This document shows, in pieces, positions 18,063 to 26,613 of a stretch of 64,000 nucleotides of DNA. The position numbers and the translations under genes were made by a program. Origin of the DNA: Bremerella sp. JC817 (GTDB lineage: Bacteria > Planctomycetota > Planctomycetia > Pirellulales > Pirellulaceae). The DNA is taken from NCBI RefSeq assembly GCF_040718835.1, contig NZ_JBFEFG010000266.1:186001-250000 (forward strand). Reading direction: 5' to 3'. The notes under the pieces are model-generated. The model searched no databases and had not been told where the DNA came from. It worked only from the letters and a program-made list of their open reading frames with translations. The number at the start of each line of letters is the position of its first letter. Position 1 is the first letter of the stretch.

Positions 18063-18417
18063 GGCCTTCCAGGTCGGCCATCGTGCCGGCGGTGATCGTC
18101 AGGCAGTTGCGTACCTCGAGGTGCATCTCGATCGCCATTGCTTGCTCTTCCAAAGCTGGAAAGGCCCCAAGACTGACATCGTTAACTGACACGTTGCCCC
18201 CGAACGGGAAGTTCTCGAGCCGCAGTTGCACTTGGCTGCCATCATCGATACCGGTCGGACGATGAAACCAACGCTGTAAGACCACTGGGCCTTGCTGGGC
18301 CGCGTCGACGATCTGTGGCCAATCGGCGGGAAGTTTGACCCGTGCTGGCTCGTCTGGCAATCCAGCGAGCATTTCCCAAGGGCCGTTCAAGCGAATGAGG
18401 TGAGGTTCTGGCGTCAT
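18016..18417 (-). CDS. Stand-alone jelly-roll protein like a GH2 sugar-binding domain
   Basis: 133 residues, no signal peptide. It begins with IRLNGPWEML, then VKLPADWPQI, VVLQRWFHRPTGI, VQLRLENFPFGGNVSVNDVSLG, the order of strands typical of the N-terminal galactose-binding-like domain of family 2 glycoside hydrolases, but there is no catalytic domain. It may be a carbohydrate-binding protein or a remnant of a larger gene. The 3' end overlaps the antiporter gene tail by 47 bases, tail to tail. Confidence 0.5.
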   Translation of the reverse strand: MTPEPHLIRLNGPWEMLAGLPDEPARVKLPADWPQIVDAAQQGPVVLQRWFHRPTGIDDGSQVQLRLENFPFGGNVSVNDVSLGAFPALEEQAMAIEMHLEVRNCLTITAGTMADLEGLTKIPLVSLAILPAG

Positions 18418-18454
18418 AAAAAAAGAGCGGGCACGCTTCGATGAGTGTGCCCGC
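18418..18454 (-). terminator. Terminator of the pseudopilin-like gene
   Basis: Stem GCGGGCAC (18427-18434) / GTGCCCGC (18447-18454); on the minus strand it is followed by TC and a run of seven T (plus-strand A run 18418-18424). It lies 33 bases after the stop at 18487 and its T run touches the start codon of the next gene at 18417, which may therefore need its own promoter or read-through. Confidence 0.75.
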
Positions 18455-18486
18455 CATCGTTGAAGATCGAGTTGTCTGAGATTGGC

Positions 18487-20154
18487 TTATTCCGGAATGA
18501 AGTCGGCCACCACAGTGTCTTGGCGAACCTGACGCGTTGCTGGTTCGATCGCCCGAATCATGACAGAAACGCCTCGCAGCGGCACGGTATAGGGCGGCGA
18601 GGTTTCCAGTTCGCTGGCTTCGCCGGCGTCTAACGTGTCGCCGTCGCCGTTTAAGTCGGTGGCGTACTTATCGTCGACCACGCCATCGCCGTCGTCGTCA
18701 AAACCGTTGGTCCCTTCATCCACCACGCCGTCGCCATCTTGATCGATCCCGTCCATCTCGTACAGAAACGGCCAAGTGTCGTAATAGGCATACGTCAGCG
18801 TTAGATCGGGACCAGTACCGGCCGCAGCAGGAACGCCCGGAGTAGCAGGCGTCAGGCGGGAAGGAATGCCTGGGAAGCTCGTCTGCAGGTCAGCAAACGT
18901 GGTCGGAGCCGTTCCGTATAGCGAAGCCGAATTGACCTCGATGTTGTTCAGCATCGACTTCGTGGTTGGGATGCCACCCAGCACACTGCCAGAACCGGCC
19001 ACCGCATTGGCTCGGCTTTGCCAGTTCAAGTCGACAAACGTACCGGTCATGTAGTCGACGGTGCTGTAGTTCGTGGCGTCCGTCCCGTCGTAGCCGATAT
19101 CGTTCGGTGTGATCGCGATGGTACCGGCCGAGAGCTCCTCCAGCACTACGGCCCGTGGGTCGTAGACCTTTACGTCAAACGCGAGGGTTTTCGCCAGGAT
19201 CACATCTTCGCCGGTACGGTTCAGCAAGTTGCCGGCACCCAGCGAGCCGTTCAACTGCTCGAACGTCAGCAAGGTTGCTGGTTGAAAGATATGCGGGGGT
19301 GTCGAGGGGCCCACGAACGCTCGGCCAATTCGATTCTCGCGGCTTTGCAGGTCTTCCAGCGAGTTCGTCTGCCATCGATTGTTGGCACCGGTGCCGTTGC
19401 GAAGCGAAAGATCGTAGTAGTTACGAGCTTCCGCATTCGACAGCGCATTGGAAGTTTGAAGGCCGCTAAAACCGGTTGAGTCGCCAATCAAGATATCAGG
19501 GCGAATCAGGAACACGCGGCGGTAGAGCGTGACTGTTTCCGTCGCGTCGCGATAGTCGACGGTATCGGTCGCTTCCAAATTACGGTCGTCGGCCGGGGTC
19601 AGCTTGGTGAAGTAGACCACTTCCGCATAGTGCGATTCAATCGTGCTGAAGTTGCCCGACGACGTATCGATGTAGAACTTCTCTGGACGATCGGGAGTGA
19701 TATTCGCGGCGGGGCGTGTCGCCAGAGTGCCGTAAACGCGGCCGGTGAATGGTTGGTCTTTACTGTAAGCGGTGAAACAGATGATGTCGTCGGCATCGCC
19801 GCACATCGATCCGGAATCGGTCACCGCTGGAACAACGCTCAACGTGGCGAAGTCAACTTCACGATCTGGGCCTTCGATGATCTCGAAGTAACCTTGGTTC
19901 GCTCCTGGCTGCACCCAAGGCAGCACATCGACCGAGATGTTATCGAGATCTTGCTGCAGCGTATTGGCGACAGTTCGCAAGTTGCCAGAGAGCTCGATGG
20001 TGGCTCGGGCGTCTCGCATGCTGGCCCCCATCATGCCGAAGATCTGAGCCACGGCGGCGAACATGATCAATGTGAGGGCGGTCGCCATCAACATTTCCAC
20101 GAGCGTCAGCCCGCGCGCTTTCATCGCAGACAGCGGTTTGGGAGTATTCCACAT
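18487..20154 (-). CDS. Pseudopilin-like (prepilin-type N-terminus) protein with Asp-rich Ca-binding-type repeats
   Basis: 555 residues. The N-terminus has the type IV prepilin signature KARGLTLVEMLMATALTLIMFAAVAQIF (positively charged leader, cleavage at G/L, Glu at mature position 5), matching the PulJ/GspJ-like class; it should be cut and methylated by prepilin peptidase. It is several times longer than usual pseudopilins. Near residues 470-520 are DQDGDGVVDEG, DDDGDGVVDDK and DLNGDGDTLDAGE, EF-hand/thrombospondin-type-3-like loops that commonly bind calcium. No other secretion or pilus gene is adjacent. Preceded by AGGA 10 bases before the ATG. Role likely in a type II secretion or competence-like fibre, or as a surface protein. 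Confidence 0.75.
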   Translation of the reverse strand: MWNTPKPLSAMKARGLTLVEMLMATALTLIMFAAVAQIFGMMGASMRDARATIELSGNLRTVANTLQQDLDNISVDVLPWVQPGANQGYFEIIEGPDREVDFATLSVVPAVTDSGSMCGDADDIICFTAYSKDQPFTGRVYGTLATRPAANITPDRPEKFYIDTSSGNFSTIESHYAEVVYFTKLTPADDRNLEATDTVDYRDATETVTLYRRVFLIRPDILIGDSTGFSGLQTSNALSNAEARNYYDLSLRNGTGANNRWQTNSLEDLQSRENRIGRAFVGPSTPPHIFQPATLLTFEQLNGSLGAGNLLNRTGEDVILAKTLAFDVKVYDPRAVVLEELSAGTIAITPNDIGYDGTDATNYSTVDYMTGTFVDLNWQSRANAVAGSGSVLGGIPTTKSMLNNIEVNSASLYGTAPTTFADLQTSFPGIPSRLTPATPGVPAAAGTGPDLTLTYAYYDTWPFLYEMDGIDQDGDGVVDEGTNGFDDDGDGVVDDKYATDLNGDGDTLDAGEASELETSPPYTVPLRGVSVMIRAIEPATRQVRQDTVVADFIPE

Positions 20155-20441
20155 ACGGAGTGCGTCCTGTTGGTTGCGCCTGACCTCTCAGCTTGCCCAA
20201 AGCTGAAATCAGGTACCTTTTCTCACTGGCCGAACGGCGGCCCATGCGAGCGAATGGAGATAAGTTGCGTGTCGACTAGCTGGCGATAGAATCGCTGGAA
20301 CTCGTTGATATTCCAGCTGTTTAAGTATATTGCGTCGCGAAAGGATATTCCACCGGGAAACGCCCGGCAGGTCAAGCAATTTGACCATTGCGGCTTCGCA
20401 TGCCCCCAATTGTAGTGGCATGAAGCTAGGTTTGGTGGAAA

Positions 20442-21419
20442 CTAACCCTTCTGGTGCCGAATCACGTCAGCGACGATGTCTTCCAGGGTGAACTGCGGAG
20501 CGTAGTCGATACAGTTCTTAATCTTCGTCAGGTCAGGCACCCTGCGGTTGATGTCCTCGAAGTTGGAACTGTAAGCTTCTTCATAGGTTTGGAAGGTTAC
20601 TTCCAGTTCCGGATTGACCTGCGAGATCACCATCTTGGCGAGTTCCAGAATAGTCACCGGGCGGTCGCTTCCGATATTGAAGACCTGGCCCACGGCGGCA
20701 TCGGTCCGCATCAGTTGGATCACGGCACCCACCACGTCCGCAACATGGGCAAAACAGCGAATCTGGCTGCCATCGTGGTGAACCGTCGGCGATTTGCCCG
20801 CCAAAGCGGCATCGACGAAGCGAGGCAGAACCATCCCATAGGCCCCAGTCTGCCGCGGCCCCACCACATTGAAGAAGCGGCCAATCACGACTGGAGTCTG
20901 CTTTTGGTACCAATAGGCCAGTGCCAGGAACTCGTCGATTGCCTTTGACGCTCCATAGCTCCAGCGTGGTCGGGTTGTGGCTCCAAAGACCAAATCGTCT
21001 TCTTCAGTCCACTTATCCTTCGGGTTTTTGCCGTAGACTTCGGACGTGCTGGCCAAAAAGAGCCGCACGTTGTCTCCTTCGGCGTGACGTCGCTGCACTT
21101 CGGCCAGCAGCAGTTCGGTCGGATAAATATTGCGTTCGATCGTCTGAATCGGCTCTTGATTGATCAAGGCCACCCCAACCGCAGCCGCCAGGTGGTAAAC
21201 TTCGTCCGACTGATTGACCAGGTCTTTCACCAGGTCGCGATCAGAAACGGTGCCATGCACGAAGCGAAAGCTGGGATGATCCAAGAGCGGTTCGATGTTC
21301 TTCTTCGAGCCGGTCGATTCGTCGTCGACGACGATCACCTGGTGGCCAGCATCGAGCAAGGCTTCCGCCAAATGCGATCCAATGAAGCCAGCGCCGCCAG
21401 TGATAAGAGAAGTTGCCAT
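20442..21419 (-). CDS. NAD-dependent nucleotide-sugar epimerase/dehydratase
   Basis: 325 residues, extended SDR family. NAD-binding GGAGFIGSH (8-16), the STSEVYG active-site strand (124-130), catalytic Tyr155 and Lys159 in WSYGASKA, and GRFFNVVGPRQ. The STSEVYG and NVVGPRQTGAYGMVLPRF pieces are closest to UDP-glucuronate decarboxylase/UDP-glucose 4-epimerase-type enzymes. It should act on a UDP- or GDP-sugar for surface polysaccharide. It is a single gene; the 287 bases to the next gene downstream hold nothing recognised. Confidence 0.85.
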   Translation of the reverse strand: MATSLITGGAGFIGSHLAEALLDAGHQVIVVDDESTGSKKNIEPLLDHPSFRFVHGTVSDRDLVKDLVNQSDEVYHLAAAVGVALINQEPIQTIERNIYPTELLLAEVQRRHAEGDNVRLFLASTSEVYGKNPKDKWTEEDDLVFGATTRPRWSYGASKAIDEFLALAYWYQKQTPVVIGRFFNVVGPRQTGAYGMVLPRFVDAALAGKSPTVHHDGSQIRCFAHVADVVGAVIQLMRTDAAVGQVFNIGSDRPVTILELAKMVISQVNPELEVTFQTYEEAYSSNFEDINRRVPDLTKIKNCIDYAPQFTLEDIVADVIRHQKG

Positions 21420-21831
21420 TCGTGAATTGCTTTGCTCAAAGACCGCGTTGCGCGATCCATCCTCGAAATCTTGCGTAGTGCGTATGCCCCAGTGATGCGA
21501 ACCTTAGGGGGAGGGCAGCTCCCTAGAAAGCTGGGCCGAGTATCACCTGCCAGGCACGCCATGTCGCGACTTCACGCCTAAGAGAAGCCATTGGTCATGT
21601 TACAACGTTTTCCCTTGGGTGGTTCGGCGACTCTTTCTATCATGATCGACAATGCGCTCAAATTTGCTGCAAACTCCTTTTCGGCACGCAAATTTAGCTT
21701 TAGAAAAGGTTTACCAAGGCGGAATAATGAAACTTCCCGGAATTTCCGTCACAATGGAAGTGGATAGATAGACATCAAGACCCACCCCAACTGCCTGCAT
21801 CGTGCTGAACCATAACGAGGACCGTTGTTCC
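21420..21831. other. 412-base divergent intergenic region, promoters of the epimerase gene and the Tol-like operon
   Basis: No gene is convincing here. On the plus strand a possible promoter for the large operon downstream is TTGGGT (21615-21620), 17 bases, TATCAT (21638-21643). A 14-codon frame at 21727-21771 follows a good AAGGCGG sequence and might be a leader peptide, but it is too short to call. The rest is AT-richer than the flanks. Confidence 0.35.
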
Positions 21832-24800
21832 ATGCTGTCTCTGTTCCCAGGCCAAGTTTCCCTGTCCGCACGAAGCGCACCTCAGGGAGCCCCGCGGAAG
21901 CATCTCGCAAGTCGCGTTGTTAGCGTCGCCTTGTTGCTGGTACTGATTTGCGGATTTCCCGCAGTCGGCCAAGAGTCCTCGCGCGAAGCGGCCCTCTTCT
22001 TTTCCGACGTCGTCAACTACCAGAATGCCGGCGAGTTCGAGTTGGCCGCCGACGAATGGAAGAAGTTCGTCGAGAAGTTTCCCAACGATCCGCTCGCCGC
22101 CAAAGCACAAAACTACCTGGCCGTCTGCCAGTTGCAGTTGAAGAAGTTTTCGGATGCCACCGCCAACTTCGAGACGGTCTTGAAGAAGTACCCCCAAGCC
22201 GACTTCCGCGAAGAAGCGATGTTGAACCTCGCTTCGGCCAACTATGCGTGGGCACAGAATGGCAATCCGGCGAAGTATAAAGACGCCGCCGAGCGGTTCA
22301 CCGCGTTACTGAAAGAGTTCCCGAAGACCGAGTTCGCCGATCAGGCTCAATACTTCCTCGGCGAATCGCTGTACTTGTCCGGCCAGAAGGAACCTTCGAT
22401 CGCCGCGTACGAAGCACTCGTCAAAGCGTACCCTCAAAGTCCGCTCGCCCCGGATGCCCTCTACGCCAAAGGGGTCACTCAGGAAGAACTGCAAAAGTAT
22501 CCCGACGCCCAGAAGACTTTCGATCAGTTCCTGACGAGCTACGGAAACAATCCGCTGGCGACCGAAGTCACCATGCGAAAAGGGGAGACCCTGCTGCAGC
22601 AAAATCAGTATGAAGCTGCAGAGAAATTGTTCGAGGCTGCCTCGAAGAAGCAAGGCTTTGAACTGGCCGACCATGCGATGTATCGTCTTGCCTTCTGTGC
22701 CTTGCAGCGGGACGAACTGCTGAAGGCGGGCAACGCATATGCTCAAATCCCGTTGACCTTTCCAAAGTCGGCCTATGCTCCCGAATCGACGATGTTGGCG
22801 GGGCGCTGTTTCTATCGTGCTGGTCGCCTCGACGATGCCGCACGTTGGCTCGCCGCCGCAGGGCGTCAGGGGGGCAAGTACGAAGTCGAAGCGGCTCACT
22901 GGCTGACGCGTGTCTACCTGCAACAAGGTAAGCCAGCCGAAGCCGAGAACCTGGCCAAAGCCCTGCTGCCCAAGGCGAAGGATAGCGAGTTTCAGGTCGA
23001 CTTGAAGATGGACTTGGCCGACGCAATCTACGAACAGCCAAACCGTCGTCAGGAATCGATCGCGCTGTACGAGAGCATCGCCAAAGATCACCCCCAAGCG
23101 GTCGAAGCTCCACAAGCGTTGTACAACGCGGCATTCGCTGCGCTCGAGACCCGCGACTTCGCGAAGGCGTCCGCGTTGTCGGACCAGTTCGCCAAGAACT
23201 ATCCGCAGGATGAATCGCGTCTCGATGCCATGTACGTCGGAGCGGAAGCCAAGCTGCAAACCGACAAACTGGCCGAAGCCGAGCAAGCCCTCAAGATACT
23301 TCTGAAAGATGGCAAAGGCCGCCCAGAGGCCGCTCGCTGGCAGATGCGTTTGGCTTTGACACAATACCTCCAGAACAAGTACGCCGATGTCGAAACGACG
23401 GTCGCCGCGATTCAATTGACGTTGAAAGATCCAGAACTGCTCGCCCAGGCCAATTACCTGGTCGGGGCCAGCGCGTTCCAGCAAGAACAGTTCGAGAAAG
23501 CCAAGGCAACGCTGGAAGCCTCGGTGAAAGCTTCCAGTAAATGGGCCCAGGCCGACGAAGCTCGACTGATGCTCGCTCGCACGCTGTTCGCTCTCGGCCA
23601 GACCGAGTCCGCCATCGGTCAGGCGCAGTCGGTCATCACCTCGTATCCGTCGAGTCAGATTCTCGATCAGGTCAACTTCCGACTCGGTGAGTTCCTTTTC
23701 GCTGCCGAGCGTTATCCTGATGCGGCCGCGGCTTATGCCGAGGTGCTGGCCAAGTCGCCGCAGTCGGCGTTGGTTCCGCATGCGTTGTACGGCCAGGCAT
23801 GGGCCTTCCTCAAGCAGCCCAGCCCGGCGAAGGCCGATCAGGCGTTCAGTGCGTTGATCACCAGCCATCCCAAGCATGAACTGATTGTCGATGCCTACAC
23901 CGGTCGAGCGATCGCGCGGCGAACCGAAGGAAAGCTGAAAGAAGCGATCGACGACTTGAACACCGTCATCGCCAAGAGCACCGACCCTGGCCAGCGTCAG
24001 GAAGCGGAGTACCTGAAAGGGGTGAGCCTGGTCGATAGCAAGAACCCGGCGGAAGCAGAGAAGGTCTTTACTACCTTGCATCAGCAGAACCCGAACTTCG
24101 CCAGCGACGATAAGGTGCTGTACGAGTTGGCTTGGGCTCAACGAGCTCAAAATAAAGGAGACGCCGCCGTCGCGACCTTCCAGCAACTTGCCAAGGCGCA
24201 TCCTGAAAGCCCACTGGCGCCGGAAGCGATGTACCACGTCGGCGAAGCGTTCTATGGAAAAGAGGACTACGCCGAAGCCGAGACCTGGTATACGCGGTCC
24301 GCGAATCAGGCCCAGTCGGCCGAGATCGGCGAGAAGGCGATCTACAAGCAGGCGTGGTCGCTGTATCAGCAAGGCAAGACGCAGCAGGCCTTGGATGGCT
24401 TCGGCCAGCAGATGATGAAGTATCCCAATGGCCCGCTCGCATCCGATGCGATTTTCATGCAGGGGGAATGCTTCTTCAAAGACAAAGCATTTGACACTGC
24501 CTTGGATAGCTACGGCCGCGTCGATCCCAAACGCCTCTCCAGCGACGAAATGCGTTCGCTCTTGTTTCTGCACGCCGGCCAATCGGCCAGCCAGCAGAAG
24601 CTGTGGGCCGAATCGCGAAAGTGGTTCTCGCAGTTGGTCGATCAGTTGCCTGACTCACCGCTGTTGGGCGAAACCTATTACGAGCTAGGCTGGGCCGCTT
24701 ATAACGAACGCAAGACGCTGGAGGCGATCGCCGATTTCGAGAAAGCTGCCGAGCAGTCTCGCGGCCTAGCAGGTGCTCGAGCCCGCTTCATGCTGGGTGA

Positions 24801-25089
24801 AATCTACTTCGAGCAAAAGAAGTACGAAGATGCCTTGGGGCAGTTCAAACGCGTGGTCTTTGGCTTCGGCGGAGAGCAATCGCTCGACAGCGTAAAGCCA
24901 TGGCAAGCCAAGTGTGCCTATGAAGTGGGACGCTGCAACGAAGTGCAGATCCGCGAGGCGGCAGCGGCCAAGAAGGCAGAATTCATTGAAGAAGCCAAGA
25001 AGTTCTACACGATGGTTGTCGAGCGATACCCGCAGGCACCCGAAGCGAAACTGGCTCAAGCCCGGCTGGATGCCCTGGCGAAACTTTAA
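21832..25089 (+). CDS. Large exported TPR protein, first gene of the ExbB/ExbD operon
   Basis: 1085 residues from ATG 21832 (GAGG 11 bases upstream; a GTG at 21802 is also in frame). Basic region, hydrophobic VVSVALLLVLICGF and an AVGQE cleavage-like site show export. The rest is a continuous array of more than twenty TPR-type repeats of ~35-37 residues, recognisable by xxYPxSxLAPDALY, FPKSAYAPES and the GEFLFAAERYPDAAAAYAEVL pattern. The C-terminal part is similar in style to CpoB/YbgF of the Tol-Pal system, which also sits next to tolQ/R genes, but it is about four times longer. The ExbB-like gene follows after 31 bases on the same strand. Confidence 0.9.
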   Translation: MLSLFPGQVSLSARSAPQGAPRKHLASRVVSVALLLVLICGFPAVGQESSREAALFFSDVVNYQNAGEFELAADEWKKFVEKFPNDPLAAKAQNYLAVCQLQLKKFSDATANFETVLKKYPQADFREEAMLNLASANYAWAQNGNPAKYKDAAERFTALLKEFPKTEFADQAQYFLGESLYLSGQKEPSIAAYEALVKAYPQSPLAPDALYAKGVTQEELQKYPDAQKTFDQFLTSYGNNPLATEVTMRKGETLLQQNQYEAAEKLFEAASKKQGFELADHAMYRLAFCALQRDELLKAGNAYAQIPLTFPKSAYAPESTMLAGRCFYRAGRLDDAARWLAAAGRQGGKYEVEAAHWLTRVYLQQGKPAEAENLAKALLPKAKDSEFQVDLKMDLADAIYEQPNRRQESIALYESIAKDHPQAVEAPQALYNAAFAALETRDFAKASALSDQFAKNYPQDESRLDAMYVGAEAKLQTDKLAEAEQALKILLKDGKGRPEAARWQMRLALTQYLQNKYADVETTVAAIQLTLKDPELLAQANYLVGASAFQQEQFEKAKATLEASVKASSKWAQADEARLMLARTLFALGQTESAIGQAQSVITSYPSSQILDQVNFRLGEFLFAAERYPDAAAAYAEVLAKSPQSALVPHALYGQAWAFLKQPSPAKADQAFSALITSHPKHELIVDAYTGRAIARRTEGKLKEAIDDLNTVIAKSTDPGQRQEAEYLKGVSLVDSKNPAEAEKVFTTLHQQNPNFASDDKVLYELAWAQRAQNKGDAAVATFQQLAKAHPESPLAPEAMYHVGEAFYGKEDYAEAETWYTRSANQAQSAEIGEKAIYKQAWSLYQQGKTQQALDGFGQQMMKYPNGPLASDAIFMQGECFFKDKAFDTALDSYGRVDPKRLSSDEMRSLLFLHAGQSASQQKLWAESRKWFSQLVDQLPDSPLLGETYYELGWAAYNERKTLEAIADFEKAAEQSRGLAGARARFMLGEIYFEQKKYEDALGQFKRVVFGFGGEQSLDSVKPWQAKCAYEVGRCNEVQIREAAAAKKAEFIEEAKKFYTMVVERYPQAPEAKLAQARLDALAKL

Positions 25090-25120
25090 ACGCCTGCAAG
25101 AGGCAAAGCGACCGTTCGAT

Positions 25121-26071
25121 ATGAATGATTCATCCTCGCAAGAAACGCGAACCCTTATGAAACGTGCCACTGGCCTTTCGCTCGTGCTGATTACCTGGCT
25201 GGCGATGTCGGCTGTTGTCTGGGCTCAAGATGCCGGTCCTGCCGCAGGCGAGCCAGAGCCGGAAGAAGCTCCGGCCATCATCGAACAGCGCTTGAGCGAT
25301 ACCGACTCACTCACACTGGTCAGCCTCGTGCTGCGCGGCGGCAAGATGATGATTCCGCTCGGCGTGATGTCGGTGATCGTCGTCGCGTTGACGCTCGAAC
25401 GCTTGTTTGCTCTGCGACGCGGACGCATCCTGCCTTACAAGCTGCAGCGGGAGCTATCGCAACTTCGACTCAGCGAAAAAGGGCTCGACCCACGCGAAGC
25501 ATATCGACTGTGCAAGAAGTATCCGTCGGCGATGGCCAATGTGGTTAAAGCAATGCTGCACCGGATTGGGCGGCCGCAGTCAGAAGTGGAACACGCCGTG
25601 GCCGAGGCGACCGAACGCGAAGCGGATCGGCTGTATGGCAATGTCCGCTGGATCTCGCTGATGGGAAGCGTCGCGCCGCTGCTAGGGCTGATGGGGACGG
25701 TCTGGGGGATCATCTGGACGTTCTATAAAACGACCCAACTCGAGATCGGAGCCGACCGAGCCGACCAGTTGGCAGGCGGTATTTTCGTGGCCCTGGTGAC
25801 GACCCTCGGTGGTTTAACGATTGCGATTCCCGCGATGATTTTCGCGCAGTATTTTGAGAGCCGCATCGTGGCGTTGTTTCACGAGATGGACGAAGTGTTG
25901 TTCGACCTGATTCCTGGTTTCGAGCATTACGAAGGAAAGCTACGGGCCAAGCATCGCACGTACGATACGCCTTCCGCTACCAGCGCTCGGCCGAAGGACG
26001 TTCCGCACGGAGCCGCTCCAGGAGGTCCGCTGGAAGGTTCCTCGCCCCAGGTCTTGCCGAGGTCGCAATGA
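25121..26071 (+). CDS. MotA/TolQ/ExbB family proton-channel protein
   Basis: 316 residues from ATG 25121; ATG 25157, which puts the signal-like MKRATGLSLVLITWLAM first, is an alternative. After this N-terminal hydrophobic segment come TM1 (GGKMMIPLGVMSVIVVALTL), a ~90-residue cytoplasmic loop, then the family core SLMGSVAPLLGLMGTVWGIIWTF and LVTTLGGLTIAIPAMIFAQYF. ExbB/TolQ pentamers with ExbD/TolR dimers use the proton gradient to move a TonB/TolA partner. An extra N-terminal segment as here occurs in many planctomycete and Bacteroidota members. The tail after residue ~280 is Pro/Gly/Ser-rich. Confidence 0.93.
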   Translation: MNDSSSQETRTLMKRATGLSLVLITWLAMSAVVWAQDAGPAAGEPEPEEAPAIIEQRLSDTDSLTLVSLVLRGGKMMIPLGVMSVIVVALTLERLFALRRGRILPYKLQRELSQLRLSEKGLDPREAYRLCKKYPSAMANVVKAMLHRIGRPQSEVEHAVAEATEREADRLYGNVRWISLMGSVAPLLGLMGTVWGIIWTFYKTTQLEIGADRADQLAGGIFVALVTTLGGLTIAIPAMIFAQYFESRIVALFHEMDEVLFDLIPGFEHYEGKLRAKHRTYDTPSATSARPKDVPHGAAPGGPLEGSSPQVLPRSQ

Positions 26072-26151
26072 TCGATCGTGGGCGAAGTTGATATCGTCCG
26101 CTTGCCGTGCTGGATTCCTTTCGTTCATCGTTCCTTGCAGAGTAGCCACTA

Positions 26152-26571
26152 GTGTCAGTCAAACTAAATCGCGGTCGCGCTCGGTCGATGCTCGATATCA
26201 CTCCGTTGATTGATATCGTGTTTCTGCTGCTGATCTTCTTTATGGTGATGACTCGCTTTGATGAAGAAGATTACAAGCTAGATGTCATCCTACCGACTGC
26301 TAGCGAAGCCCAGCCGTTAATTTCGCAGCCACGCGAGCTGTTTATCAACATCGACGAAGAAGGTCGCTTTTTTGTCCGGGGGGATCAGCGTTCGATCGAA
26401 GAGATTGAAGCCCTGCTGGAACAAACTGCCGCCGACAATCCAGAGAGTTCGGTCATCATTCGAGCCGATAAAAACAGTAAGATCGAATTCAGTGTCCAAG
26501 TGATGAATGCCTGCAACAAGGCAAAGCTCAGCAATTACTCGATTAGCACCGCCGCCATTGAGCCAAACTAA
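26152..26571 (+). CDS. ExbD/TolR family biopolymer transport protein
   Basis: 139 residues from GTG 26152. One N-terminal membrane helix, MLDITPLIDIVFLLLIFFMVM, with the conserved Asp in LIDIVF that takes part in proton flow; then a periplasmic domain with LFINIDEEGRFFVRGDQ and SVIIRADKNSKIEFSVQVMNAC, the usual ExbD arrangement. Length is standard. It lies 80 bases after the ExbB-like gene and 42 bases before the TolA-shaped gene, so all belong to one operon. Confidence 0.93.
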   Translation: MSVKLNRGRARSMLDITPLIDIVFLLLIFFMVMTRFDEEDYKLDVILPTASEAQPLISQPRELFINIDEEGRFFVRGDQRSIEEIEALLEQTAADNPESSVIIRADKNSKIEFSVQVMNACNKAKLSNYSISTAAIEPN

Positions 26572-26613
26572 GTAGCAACTGCTCCGTTCATTCAGGAGCT
26601 CAGCGGAAACCTT

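Noticed and set aside
21727..21771. 14-codon frame after AAGGCGG upstream of the Tol-like operon
   Set aside because: A leader peptide is possible but nothing beyond the ribosome-binding sequence supports it.
22306..24582. 758-residue open frame on the minus strand opposite the large TPR gene
   Set aside because: It is a shadow of GC-rich coding sequence: no signal, no domain, Arg/Leu/Gly-heavy composition, and the opposite strand encodes an unmistakable TPR protein.
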